Assembly: GCF_010894455.1 (NCBI RefSeq)
Contig: NZ_JAAIXY010000023.1
Coordinates: 111,827-175,826 of the forward strand
Length of the DNA: 64,000 bases
Source of the DNA: Myxococcus eversor
GTDB lineage: Bacteria; Myxococcota; Myxococcia; Myxococcales; Myxococcaceae
Direction: 5' to 3'
This document shows positions 54,060 through 63,070 of this stretch, piece by piece. Position 1 is the first letter of the stretch. Each line of letters begins with the position of its first letter. The notes beneath the pieces were generated by a model that was not told the DNA's origin, did no database searches, and was given only the letters and a program-made list of their open reading frames with translations. Made by a program: the position numbers and the translations under genes.

Positions 54060-55532
54060 ATGCCGAAGCAACCCCACCTCATGATTCAAGGCACGGGCTC
54101 CCACGTGGGGAAGACCACGCTCGTCGCCGGCCTGTGCCGCCTGTACGCGAACAAGGGGCTGCGCGTGGCCCCCTTCAAGTCGCAGAACATGTCCCTCAAC
54201 TCCTTCGTCACGGAGGAGAACGAGGAAATCGCCCGAGCCACGGCGGTGCAGTCCTTCGCGGCGAGGCAGCGGCCCATCGTCCACATGAACCCGCTGCTGC
54301 TCAAGCCCAAGTCGGACAGCGTCAGCCAGCTCATCATCCACGGCCGACCCCACCAGGACGTCGACGCGCGCGAGTACTTCCTCTCCGACACGCACCGCGC
54401 GCTCAAGCTGTCCGCCATCCAGGAGTCCATCGACCACCTGACGCGCCACTACGACCTGGTCATCGCGGAGGGCGCGGGGAGCTGCGCGGAGCCCAACCTG
54501 CGTCCGTTCGACGTGGTGAACATGGAGGTGGCGCACCGGCTGGACGCGCGGGTGTACCTGGCGGTGGACATCGACAAGGGCGGCATCGCGGCGGAGCTGC
54601 TTGGCACTTTGCGGGTGCTGGAGCTGGTGGCGCCGGAGGACTGCGAGCGCATCGCCGGCTTCATCATCAACAAGTTCCGAGGAGACCGGCAGGTGCTCCA
54701 GCCCGCGGTGGACTTCATCGAGCACCACGCGAAGCGGCCTGTCGTCGGGGTGATTCCCTATCTGTCGCTGGCGCTGGAGGAGGAGGACCGCGTCCAGCCT
54801 CGGATGCAGGGTGCGCCGGAAATCGACGTGGCGGTGGTGTACCTGCCGCACATCTCCAACAGCACGGACTTCGACTACCTCCAGGAGGAGCCCCACGTGC
54901 GCGTCCGGTTCGTGCGCTCGGTGGACCAGCTCGGCGCGCCGGACGCCATCATCCTGCCCGGCACCAAGAACACCGTGGGGGATTTGCATCACCTGCGGCG
55001 CATCGGCTTCGAGCGAGTGCTCCAGGAGTTGAGCGCCACCACGCCCATCGTCGGCATCTGCGGGGGCTTCCAGATGCTGGGGCGTGCGTTGCTGGACGAG
55101 GGGCGCCGCGAGTCCGAGCACGGGAGCACCACGGGCCTGGGGTTGTTGGATATCGACGTGGAATTCCTACCCGGGAAGACGGTCTTCAATCGTCACTACA
55201 CGCCCACGTCTGACAATCCCTTCGCGGGCGCGGGCGCGGTGTCAGGGTATGAAATCCACTCCGGACTCGTCAGGTATGCGAGCGCGAGGCCGCTCTACGC
55301 CCATGCGGGCGGAGTCGACGGCGCCGTGCATGAGCGACTGCCCATCTTCGGCACGTTCATCCATGACCTGTTCAAGAATCCCCGACTCAGCAGGTCGTTT
55401 ATCGACTCATTGCGCCAGCGCAAGGGATTGCCAGTCCTGACAGCACCTCTGTGCAACCATGACACCCGTCGTGAGGAGAGTTACAATCGCCTGGCATCCA
55501 CCCTGGCCGAGCACATGACAACGTTTGCCTGA
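54060..55532 (+). CDS. cobQ: Cobyric acid synthase
   Basis: Cytoplasmic amidotransferase of 490 aa that amidates four peripheral carboxylates (b, d, e, g) of adenosylcobyrinate a,c-diamide using glutamine and ATP. N-terminal synthetase domain: MIQGTGSHVGKTTLVAGLCR and PFKSQNMSLNSFV. C-terminal class I glutaminase: catalytic Cys in IVGICGGFQMLG and His in GTFIHDLF. AGGAGG precedes ATG 54060. Adjacent to btuF, it supports corrin synthesis or salvage in this island. Confidence 0.96.
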   Translation: MPKQPHLMIQGTGSHVGKTTLVAGLCRLYANKGLRVAPFKSQNMSLNSFVTEENEEIARATAVQSFAARQRPIVHMNPLLLKPKSDSVSQLIIHGRPHQDVDAREYFLSDTHRALKLSAIQESIDHLTRHYDLVIAEGAGSCAEPNLRPFDVVNMEVAHRLDARVYLAVDIDKGGIAAELLGTLRVLELVAPEDCERIAGFIINKFRGDRQVLQPAVDFIEHHAKRPVVGVIPYLSLALEEEDRVQPRMQGAPEIDVAVVYLPHISNSTDFDYLQEEPHVRVRFVRSVDQLGAPDAIILPGTKNTVGDLHHLRRIGFERVLQELSATTPIVGICGGFQMLGRALLDEGRRESEHGSTTGLGLLDIDVEFLPGKTVFNRHYTPTSDNPFAGAGAVSGYEIHSGLVRYASARPLYAHAGGVDGAVHERLPIFGTFIHDLFKNPRLSRSFIDSLRQRKGLPVLTAPLCNHDTRREESYNRLASTLAEHMTTFA

Positions 55533-55597
55533 CTCCATCCCGCCGAGGGGGGCGCTTGGGGATTCCCGACTGAAGCGCATGTAGGAGGAGGCTCGAC

Positions 55598-56863
55598 ATG
55601 AAGCTCGATGGATTCGTCCGTGTGCTGCCACGCGTGGTGCTGCTGCTTGCCATGGCCTGTCAGCACGACGCCCACGCGCAGGAACAGGCCTCTGTCAGCA
55701 CCACCGACAGCAACCTCGCCGCGCAAGTGCTCACACCCGTGGGCACCACGTATCCCTATACCCAACAGTTGCAGTGGTTGGACTCCACCCGCTTCATCGT
55801 AGGGCGCCTGGATGGCTCCATGACGTTCTTCCGTCCCCCGGGCCCCACGGAGTGGGGGCCCATGCTCACCGATGTCCTGCGCACCCCCGCCAACCGGGGC
55901 GTGGAGATGATGGCCGTTCGCGACGAGCGGACCTTCGTCACCTCCAACGACAGCACCACCATCACCCTCTGGCGCGAGCGGGATTCAGCGCTGCAAGAGG
56001 ACGCGGAGCCGGCGCACCTGGACAGGCTCCCTCGCGAGTTCCGCTTCGAGAACTTCGCCTACGACGCGGACGTGGGAACCGCCAACAGCGGCGTCTTCGT
56101 CGTCCACGCGAACCGCGAGTATCTGGTGACGGGCCATGAGAACGGCTTCGTCCTCATCTGGAGCGTCTCGCGCAACGGCCGCCAGCTCGCGATGCACAAG
56201 AAGCTCAACGTCCGCTCCCCCAACCCCATCCCCAGCCCCTTCCAGCTTTGGAACGTGCGCGACATCGTCGCGTGGCGCGATGGCATCGTCATCACCGGCG
56301 CGGAGGACGGCGACCTGGTGATGCTCCAGCTCCCCCAGGGCAACGTGCTCGCCCGCAAGCGCTACAACCCGAGCGCCCAGCGCGGCATCAACGGCCTGGC
56401 CATCCTCGATGACCACCTGGTCGCCGTGGCCTGCTCCGTGGGTCCCTCGGACAAGAATACGTGGCTCTTCCGCGTGCGCCCCGCGGAGTTCCAGTCCCAG
56501 GGCTCCGTGGACCTGAAGCAGAACCTGTCCCTGCCTCAGTCCTTCGCGTTCCGCGCCGCCATGGCCCGCGTCGGCGGCCAGCCGTACGTCTTCGCCACCA
56601 CGCAAGAAGGCCTGCTGTGGACCGTCCTCGTCACCCCCGCCGGGCAGCTCCAGGTCCAGGCCTCCAGCTCCGTGGACTTCCCCATCGGCGAGGCCATTGA
56701 CTACAACCCGACCACGTCCCAGCTCGCGGCCGTGGGCGTGCTCGTCAACCTCTTCAACGTCGGCGTCCCCACTCCCGCCGCTCCCGAGCCGCGCAAGCAG
56801 GCTCCCAAGGTGGCTCCTCCCCAGGCACCTTCCCTGAGGCCCGAGCCCGCTCCGGCGAACTGA
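55598..56863 (+). CDS. Secreted WD40/beta-propeller-like protein, hypothetical
   Basis: Encodes 421 aa with a strong GGAGGAGG before ATG 55598. The signal peptide is RVVLLLAMACQHDAHAQ (lipobox-like AMAC is weak; signal peptidase I cleavage after AHA is equally plausible). The body is beta-rich with recurring propeller-blade elements (STRFIVGRLDGSMTFF, YLVTGHENGFVLIWSV, GIVITGAEDGDLVMLQLPQGN). The C-terminus is a Pro/Ala/Lys tail. It starts a same-strand run with the carbamoyltransferase, TonB receptor and propeller lipoprotein; next gene is 9 bp away. Function not recognised. Confidence 0.8.
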   Translation: MKLDGFVRVLPRVVLLLAMACQHDAHAQEQASVSTTDSNLAAQVLTPVGTTYPYTQQLQWLDSTRFIVGRLDGSMTFFRPPGPTEWGPMLTDVLRTPANRGVEMMAVRDERTFVTSNDSTTITLWRERDSALQEDAEPAHLDRLPREFRFENFAYDADVGTANSGVFVVHANREYLVTGHENGFVLIWSVSRNGRQLAMHKKLNVRSPNPIPSPFQLWNVRDIVAWRDGIVITGAEDGDLVMLQLPQGNVLARKRYNPSAQRGINGLAILDDHLVAVACSVGPSDKNTWLFRVRPAEFQSQGSVDLKQNLSLPQSFAFRAAMARVGGQPYVFATTQEGLLWTVLVTPAGQLQVQASSSVDFPIGEAIDYNPTTSQLAAVGVLVNLFNVGVPTPAAPEPRKQAPKVAPPQAPSLRPEPAPAN

Positions 56864-56872
56864 GGCGCCACC

Positions 56873-58993
56873 ATGTCGGGCCACAGCGCTCCGTGGGTGC
56901 TGGGCATTGGCGCGTCGAACCACAACGGCGCCGCGTGTCTCTTGCGCGGCGACGAAGTGGTCGTGGCCATCCAGGAAGAACGCCTGCTGCGCCGCAAGCG
57001 GGCGTGGCTTCCTGGCGGCCTCGCGTCGCTGTCGGTGCGCTACTGCCTGGAGCACGCGGGCATCCAACCCGAGGACCTGAGCCTCGTCGCGTGCTGCTCG
57101 CTGATGGGGCCTCGTGGGCCCCTGTTCGACGTGCGGGCCAACCCCGACCTCGCCCTCCACAGGACGGGGGTGCCGACCCTCACCCTCTCCCATCATCTGG
57201 GACACGCCGTCGGCGCCTTCGCCACGTCCGGCTTCGACGAGGCCCTGGTGCTCGTCGTCGACGGCTTCGGCTCCAACGTCAACGACTTGTCCCCAGAGGA
57301 GCTGGCGGCGGTCGTCTCCGAGCGGCGCGGAGAGGAGACGCTCTCCGTCTACCGCGCCTCACCCGAGGGCTTCGTCCCGTTGGAGAAACACCTGGGGACC
57401 TTCCTGGAGGTCACCGCCTCCGCGGAGCTGGAGCGCTTCCAGGGGATGCCACGCTTCGGCAGCCTGGGAGGCCTGTACTCCGCCGTCGGGCGACAGCTCT
57501 TCTTGGACGTGCTCGAAGGGCCGGGCAAGGTCATGGGCCTCGCGCCCCATGGCGTGCCCGAGTTCCCAATCACCGACTTCTTCGACATCGTCGACGGACG
57601 GTTCGTCTTCTCCGACGCCGTGCCTCGGCGGTTCCCTCACAACGAGCGCTGGCCCGCGCGACAGGAGGAGTATCGGAACCTCGCGGCCTCCGCACAGGCG
57701 GCGCTGGAAGCAGGGCTGCTACACGTCGTCCGACGACTGCGCGCGAGCACGTCCTGCGACACGCTCTGCTACGCGGGTGGCGTCGCGCTCAACAGCGTGG
57801 CGAACGAGCGCCTCTTCACCGAAGCGGGCTTCCGGGACGTCTACGTCATGCCCGCCGCCGAGGACAGTGGCACGGCCCTGGGCGCGGCGTACCACGGGCT
57901 CTGGCACCTGACAGGACATCGCTCCAGTCGAAGGCTCCAGCAGGACAGCGTGGGCAGGACGTATCCCTCCGCTTGGATGGAGCGCGCCATCCAGGCGACG
58001 CCCGCCGTCGTATCCCGTCGCTTGCCCTCGGTGGTGCCCGCCGTCGCGGACCTGCTGGTGGAGGGCAAGATGCTCGGGTGGTTCCAGGGAGGCTCCGAGC
58101 TGGGCCCGCGCGCGCTCGGGCAACGGAGCATCCTCTGCGACCCGCGTCCCGGTGACATGAAGGACGTCCTCAACAGCCGGGTGAAGTTCCGCGAGGCCTT
58201 CCGCCCCTTCGCGCCCGCCATCCTCGCGGAGCACGCACGCGAGTGGTTCGACCTCGACGCCAAGGAGTCCGACGACAGTCCCTTCATGCTGCGGGTGTGG
58301 CGCTTTCGTGAGGCGCAGCGTCATCGCGTCCCCGCCGTCGCCCACGTCAACGGCACCGGCCGCGTCCAGACGGTCCGCGCGGAACACGTCCCGCTGCTGC
58401 ACGCGCTGCTCACGGCGTTCCATGCCCGCACCGGAGTGCCCGTCCTGCTCAACACCTCCTTCAACGTCGCGGGAGAGCCCATCGTCGAGACACCCGAGGA
58501 CGCCCTGTGGTGCCTGCTGTCCACGGGGCTCGACGGCTGCGTGCTGGGTGAGCACCTCGTCATGAAGCAGGCGGCCTACGGTTCACTGCTGGACCTGGAA
58601 CTGCACGTGCTCGGAGAGCGGCTTCCTCCCGAGCCCGGCGGTCTCGCGGGTGAAAACGACCTGGGGCACCTGTTGAAGGAGCCACTCGGGTTCGCCCTGG
58701 ACGCGGAAGGTCGCGCCCTGGAGGATGCGCGCCAGATGACCGGCGGGTGGAGACATTGTGGCGCGTTCCGCGTGCGGACTCCGTGGGGCACGGTGCTCCA
58801 GCTCGTCTCCCCTTCCCTCGCGGAGCTGGTGGAGACCATCGAACCCCGCATGACGGGCTGGCGATTGCTCGAACGTGCCGCTCGGGAAGACGCCACGCTG
58901 GATGAAGGACGGCTGCTGCGGATGCTCGGCTCGCTGCGCCGGGCTTCCATTCTCGGCTTCGGTCCGGGACTCGCTCCCGGTGCGGGAGCGTGA
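56873..58993 (+). CDS. NodU/CmcH-family O-carbamoyltransferase with C-terminal extension
   Basis: Encodes 706 aa. The N-terminal Kae1/ASKHA-like domain (about 1-370) opens with VLGIGASNHNGAACLL and holds the HHLGHAVGAF metal/His motif and FGSLGGLYSAVG. The C-terminal carbamoyltransferase domain (about 385-575) has GWFQGGSELGPRALGQRSIL, FAPAIL and VLLNTSFNVAGEPIVETPEDA. The family transfers carbamoyl from carbamoyl phosphate to hydroxyls of natural products or Nod factors. About 130 extra residues follow the usual end, including ENDLGHLLKEP and a C-terminal segment that resembles a small winged-helix or carrier-like domain; I cannot name it. Its stop overlaps the TonB receptor start by 4 bp (GTGA). 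Confidence 0.9.
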   Translation: MSGHSAPWVLGIGASNHNGAACLLRGDEVVVAIQEERLLRRKRAWLPGGLASLSVRYCLEHAGIQPEDLSLVACCSLMGPRGPLFDVRANPDLALHRTGVPTLTLSHHLGHAVGAFATSGFDEALVLVVDGFGSNVNDLSPEELAAVVSERRGEETLSVYRASPEGFVPLEKHLGTFLEVTASAELERFQGMPRFGSLGGLYSAVGRQLFLDVLEGPGKVMGLAPHGVPEFPITDFFDIVDGRFVFSDAVPRRFPHNERWPARQEEYRNLAASAQAALEAGLLHVVRRLRASTSCDTLCYAGGVALNSVANERLFTEAGFRDVYVMPAAEDSGTALGAAYHGLWHLTGHRSSRRLQQDSVGRTYPSAWMERAIQATPAVVSRRLPSVVPAVADLLVEGKMLGWFQGGSELGPRALGQRSILCDPRPGDMKDVLNSRVKFREAFRPFAPAILAEHAREWFDLDAKESDDSPFMLRVWRFREAQRHRVPAVAHVNGTGRVQTVRAEHVPLLHALLTAFHARTGVPVLLNTSFNVAGEPIVETPEDALWCLLSTGLDGCVLGEHLVMKQAAYGSLLDLELHVLGERLPPEPGGLAGENDLGHLLKEPLGFALDAEGRALEDARQMTGGWRHCGAFRVRTPWGTVLQLVSPSLAELVETIEPRMTGWRLLERAAREDATLDEGRLLRMLGSLRRASILGFGPGLAPGAGA

Positions 58994-60966
58994 GGACAGC
59001 GTTCGCGAGGTGGTGCCTGGGACTGGCGCTGCTGACAGGCGCCTCCGTGCGGGCCCAATCCTCCGAGGACGCTGGCACCCCACCGTTGTCCGAGGTCATC
59101 GACGTGGTGGGCAAGGTGCCCGACCCCGAGCCGATGGACCGCGCCTCGCAACGAGACCCCAGCAGCGTCGTCACCGTCATCTCCGTGGAGGAGCGCGGCG
59201 GCACGGCCCGCGACACCGCCGAGGTGCTCGCCACGTCACCCGGTGTCGCCATCCAGGAGTCGGGCGGGTATGGCCAGAGCAAGAGCCTCGTCGTCCGCGG
59301 TGCTTCGTCGAACGGGACGCTGGTGCTGCTCGACGGCATCCCCCTCAACGGCGCGGGCGGCAGCGCGGACCTGTCGCGCATCCCCCTGGCGCTCGCTCGC
59401 GAGTTCGAGGTGCTGCGTGGCAGCGCGGGTGCACGCTATGGCAGTGGTGGCCTCGGCGGGGTGGTGAACATCGTCACCCGCAGCCCTGGCGACACGCTGA
59501 GCCTGTCCGGGGAAGTGAGCTACGGAAGCTGGGATACGGCGACGGGCTGGCTCGCCGCCACCGGCCCGCTGCTGGACAGTGAGCTGCTCCTGCTCGTGCA
59601 TGGTGGCACCTCCTCTGGCGGCTTCTCCTACCCCTTCGACACCACGCCCACGCTGCCGGGAGACGCGCCCGAGACGCGACGGCGCGACAACAACGATGCA
59701 CGGGGCGCGGGTGCGCTGCTGCGCGTGAGGCATCGGCTGGCTCCGGGCGTGGTGGTGGATGCGATGGGCGAGGGCTCGCTGGAAGGACGCGGACTCGCGG
59801 GCACGGTGCAGAACCCCGTCGCGGACGCTCGTCAGTCCAGTCGCCGGGGCGTGCTGAGCCTGCGCGTGCTCGGCTCGCTCGCGAACCGGGTCGACGTGTC
59901 GGCGCGCGCGCACTTCCGACAGGAGCGCTTGGAGCTGTCCGGCGGCCCGGTGTCGCAGCAGGGCGTGCAGGTGCTGCGCGCGGGTGGCGGAGAGTTCGAG
60001 GGGCGAAGGCCCCTGGGTGACTCGCACGTCGTCTCAGCGCTGGCGAGCGTGGGTGGCGAAGGCCTGTCCACGAACGGGGTCGCCACGCCGACGGAGGAGC
60101 GGACGTCCTGGCTGCGCGCCAGCGTCATGGCGATGGACGACGTCGCGCTCTTCTCGGGACGCCTGCACGTGACGCCCTCGCTGCGACTGGAGCGCGTGGG
60201 CCCATACACACTGTGGTCTCCCAAGCTGGGGGCCCTGGTGTCACTGCCCGCCGGCCTGGAGCTGCGCGCCAACGTGGGACAGGCCCACCGCGCGCCTTCG
60301 ATGCTGGAGTTGTACGTGCGCCAGGGCACGCTGCTGCCCAACGCGGACCTGCGCGCCGAGCGGGCCGTGTCCGCGGACGTGGCGTTGGCCCACCACACGG
60401 AGCGCTCGCTCGTGTCCGTGGGTGCCTTTCATAGCCTCTACGAGGACCTCATCGCCTACGAGGCCTATCCCCCGTTCGCCGCGAAGCCCTTCAACTTCGC
60501 CTCGGCGCGCGTCTCGGGGCTGGAAGTGGACGCGGAGGCGCGACCCACGCCCTACATGTCGGGCTCCCTGGCGTACACGGTGCTCGTCTCGCGCAACCTC
60601 CGGGACGACCCGCGCTACTACCTGAAGGAGCTTCCGCTCCGTCCGCGTCACACCGTGTCCGCGCGCGTGGCCGCCGGGCCTTCCTGGCTGACGGGCCGCG
60701 TGGAGCTGCGGGCCCAATCCTCGCAGCTTCGCAACCGCACCGGGGAGCTGGTGCTGCCGGCCCGGGCGCTGCTGCACGCGGGCGTGTCCACTATCTTGGG
60801 ACGCCATCCCGCACTGACCCTCTCTCTCGATTTCAAGAATGTCTTCGACACCTTCGTCGAGGACTTCGACGGCTATCCCCTGCCGGGCCGCGCCGTGCTC
60901 GCCTCCGTGGCGATGTCGCTCGACGTCTCTCCCTCTTCCCCTCGAAAAAAGGCGGACACCCCATGA
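58990..60966 (+). CDS. TonB-dependent outer-membrane receptor (BtuB-like)
   Basis: Encodes 658 aa from GTG 58990. The signal peptide ends around ASVRAQ. A TonB-box-like EVIDVVGK lies near residue 35. The plug (about 60-165) has SPGVAIQESGGYGQSKSLVVRGASSNGTLVLLDGIPLNGAGG and LRGSAGARYGSGGLGGVVNIVTR, typical of BtuB/CirA receptors. The 22-strand barrel ends in a C-terminal beta-strand. Length is close to BtuB (about 600). Cobalamin or cobinamide is the ligand favoured by context; a siderophore cannot be excluded. It overlaps both neighbours by 4 bp. Confidence 0.9.
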   Translation: MRTAFARWCLGLALLTGASVRAQSSEDAGTPPLSEVIDVVGKVPDPEPMDRASQRDPSSVVTVISVEERGGTARDTAEVLATSPGVAIQESGGYGQSKSLVVRGASSNGTLVLLDGIPLNGAGGSADLSRIPLALAREFEVLRGSAGARYGSGGLGGVVNIVTRSPGDTLSLSGEVSYGSWDTATGWLAATGPLLDSELLLLVHGGTSSGGFSYPFDTTPTLPGDAPETRRRDNNDARGAGALLRVRHRLAPGVVVDAMGEGSLEGRGLAGTVQNPVADARQSSRRGVLSLRVLGSLANRVDVSARAHFRQERLELSGGPVSQQGVQVLRAGGGEFEGRRPLGDSHVVSALASVGGEGLSTNGVATPTEERTSWLRASVMAMDDVALFSGRLHVTPSLRLERVGPYTLWSPKLGALVSLPAGLELRANVGQAHRAPSMLELYVRQGTLLPNADLRAERAVSADVALAHHTERSLVSVGAFHSLYEDLIAYEAYPPFAAKPFNFASARVSGLEVDAEARPTPYMSGSLAYTVLVSRNLRDDPRYYLKELPLRPRHTVSARVAAGPSWLTGRVELRAQSSQLRNRTGELVLPARALLHAGVSTILGRHPALTLSLDFKNVFDTFVEDFDGYPLPGRAVLASVAMSLDVSPSSPRKKADTP

Positions 60967-62579
60967 ATGCCGCGCCACTTCCTCCCGGGCGACACGTCGC
61001 CGTCCTGGTCTCCCTGCTGTCGTGCCTGCTGCTGACGGGCTGCCCCGACGAAGGCGTTGTCTGTAGCGAGGGACTCTCCCGCTGCGGGGACACCTGCGTG
61101 GACCTCACCAGCGAGTCCGCGAACTGCGGCGAGTGTGGCAACACCTGCGGCACCGGACAGCTCTGCGCGCAGAGCGCGTGCCGCTGTCAGCAGGGCGCCA
61201 CGGCCTGCGGCGACGCCTGTGTCGATACCCAGTCCTCGCCCCAGCATTGCGGCGGCTGCGCGGGCGAAGGCGGCAAGGTCTGCCAACCGTTCGAGGTGTG
61301 CATGAATGGCGACTGCCAGGGGAGCTGCGCTGAGGGCATGCTTCAGTGTTCAAACGGGTGTATCAATCCGGCCGTCAGCAACCTCCACTGCGGCGCTTGC
61401 GACAACGCCTGCGGCGACGCTCGCAGTTGCCGGGGCGGCGTGTGCACCTACGATGTGGTGGCCACGTGCTTCAACACCGGGCAGGTGGTGGGCATCCAGT
61501 CCGGCTCGGACTTCAAGGGCCCGAACACCCTGGTGGCCTCGTCTCCGCAGAGCGCGGCGCGGATGATGAACGTGCTGCTGGTGCTCGACTCCACACGCAA
61601 GCTCGTCCAGGCGCGTCTAAGTGACTACGGCGTGCTGCCCGCGCGCAACGACACGGGCCGCGCTCCCAACCAGGTTTTGGTCCTGGACCCGTACCTCTAC
61701 ATCCTCAACTCATCCGACAACACGCTTCAGATCCTCCGTCGCGAGGGAGACCCCATCCCCCCCGGTCCCCGGCCCTCCCACTACCCCGACGGCATCCCCC
61801 TCACCGACATCGCGAGCGTGAGCTTCGGCGCCAACACCAATCCCTTCGCCATGGCGTGGACGGGCAACGACCTCTGGGTCACGCTCTATGGCAACCTGTT
61901 GGGCGACCCGTCCGCCGGGGGCCGTGTGGTGCGCGTCTCACTGGCCAACAACGAGCCCACCGTGGTGGACACCATCGAGCTGCCCTCGGGGGCCGCGCTC
62001 AAGCCCTTCTCCGGCAACACCACGCTGTCCACGCCCACCGGCATCGCCAGCCACCACGGCAAGCTGTACGTCGCCCTCAACAACCTGAACCCCGTCACGT
62101 ACAGCCCCGGCGGGCCCGGCCTGCTCGCACGCATCGACCCGACGAGCCGCGCGGTGGACCTCATCGACCTGGGCGAGGGCTGCCTCAACCCGAGCTCCGT
62201 GGCGCCCGTGGGCGAACAGCTCCTCGTCAGTTGCGGCGGCAAGGCCACCTATGACTCCGACTTCAAGCTGCTGTCCGTGGAGCGCTCGGCGCTGGTGCTC
62301 CTCGACGCGCAGGACCGCGTGGTGTCCACCGCGCCCATCCAATGCTCGCCAGGCATCGGCTCCTGTCCGATTCCGGCCGCCGGCCGCTTCGCCGTGGTGG
62401 GCAATCGCTCCTACCTGGGTGACACCAACGGCGGGCGCATCTTCGTCCACGAAGTCGTGGGCAGCACGCTCGTCGAGCGCCGGGGATTGTTGGACACGTC
62501 GGAGCCCGCCATCGCCGCGTGCCCCGCGAGTGGCTTCTCCCTGGTCAGCGACGTGGTGGCCCTGGACAAACAGTATTGA
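60963..62579 (+). CDS. Cys-rich beta-propeller lipoprotein, possible BtuG-like receptor partner
   Basis: Encodes 538 aa, ATG 60963 overlapping the receptor stop by 4 bp. Lipobox LLTGC (Cys27). Residues about 33-165 contain repeated Cys modules (RCGDTCVDLTSESANCGECGNTC-type spacing) common in myxobacterial surface proteins. About 175-538 is a YncE/NHL-type propeller (VLVLDPYLYILNSSDNTLQIL, NPFAMAWTGNDLWVTLYGN, TGIASHHGKLYVALNNL). In Bacteroides, BtuG is a propeller lipoprotein that sits on BtuB and captures B12. Architecture and operon position match that idea; ligand binding is inferred, and the Cys-rich arm is absent from BtuG. Confidence 0.82.
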   Translation: MNAAPLPPGRHVAVLVSLLSCLLLTGCPDEGVVCSEGLSRCGDTCVDLTSESANCGECGNTCGTGQLCAQSACRCQQGATACGDACVDTQSSPQHCGGCAGEGGKVCQPFEVCMNGDCQGSCAEGMLQCSNGCINPAVSNLHCGACDNACGDARSCRGGVCTYDVVATCFNTGQVVGIQSGSDFKGPNTLVASSPQSAARMMNVLLVLDSTRKLVQARLSDYGVLPARNDTGRAPNQVLVLDPYLYILNSSDNTLQILRREGDPIPPGPRPSHYPDGIPLTDIASVSFGANTNPFAMAWTGNDLWVTLYGNLLGDPSAGGRVVRVSLANNEPTVVDTIELPSGAALKPFSGNTTLSTPTGIASHHGKLYVALNNLNPVTYSPGGPGLLARIDPTSRAVDLIDLGEGCLNPSSVAPVGEQLLVSCGGKATYDSDFKLLSVERSALVLLDAQDRVVSTAPIQCSPGIGSCPIPAAGRFAVVGNRSYLGDTNGGRIFVHEVVGSTLVERRGLLDTSEPAIAACPASGFSLVSDVVALDKQY

Positions 62580-62583
62580 AGCG

Positions 62584-62616
62584 GGGGCACTTCGCCCCGA
62601 CGGGGCAATGTGCCCC
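62584..62616 (+). terminator. Strong hairpin after the receptor/propeller operon
   Basis: Outer stem GGGGCAC / GTGCCCC and inner stem GCCCC / GGGGC in one hairpin, starting 5 bp after the stop. No T-tract follows, so Rho-independent termination may be partial. Confidence 0.6.
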
Positions 62617-62756
62617 GGTCCCGGCGGGTCAGTTCATCCCGCTGGGACGCTGTCCTCCGAGGGAAGTCTCGCCGAGCACCGCCCTGGCATGGGGGATGCT
62701 CAGGCCCTCCCCCCGTGCCCCACGAGACATCGCGGGCACGGACCGGAGAAGAAGCC

Positions 62757-62969
62757 ATGAAGCGTACCCTGTCTCTTGCTGTCGGCCTTTCCCTGCTGTC
62801 GACGGGCGCGTTCGCCGCGGCTCCCAAGCCGAGCACGCCCCCCACCGCGCAGAAGCCCGCCGCCGAGGCGCCCGCGAAGCCTGGCACCAAGGCGAAGCAT
62901 TCCAAGGAGCATGCGGCCCACACGAAGGCCGCCTCCACTCCCACCAAGGACACCGGCGCGACGCACTGA
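62757..62969 (+). CDS. Small secreted Ala/Lys/His-rich protein
   Basis: Encodes 70 aa from ATG 62757 (GGAGAAG upstream). Signal peptide KRTLSLAVGLSLLSTGAFAA, then a basic low-complexity mature part (KPSTPPTAQKPAAEAPAKPG, HSKEHAAHTKAAS). No Cys. Possibly cell-wall associated; no family recognised. Confidence 0.75.
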   Translation: MKRTLSLAVGLSLLSTGAFAAAPKPSTPPTAQKPAAEAPAKPGTKAKHSKEHAAHTKAASTPTKDTGATH

Positions 62970-63009
62970 CCTCTTCTTTCGGCGCTCGCGGTACGTTGTG
63001 AGTACTTCC

Positions 63010-63055
63010 TTCCGGTCCATGCGGATTCGACCCCTCCCAGGTGCATGGACCGGAA
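63010..63055. repeat. 13-bp perfect inverted repeat upstream of sensor kinase
   Basis: Arms TTCCGGTCCATGC (63010-63022) and GCATGGACCGGAA (63043-63055) around a 20-bp loop, ending 15 bp before the kinase GTG and 40 bp after the small gene's stop. It could be a terminator, an operator, or a leader structure. Confidence 0.65.
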
Positions 63056-63070
63056 TAGCCTCGACCCACC

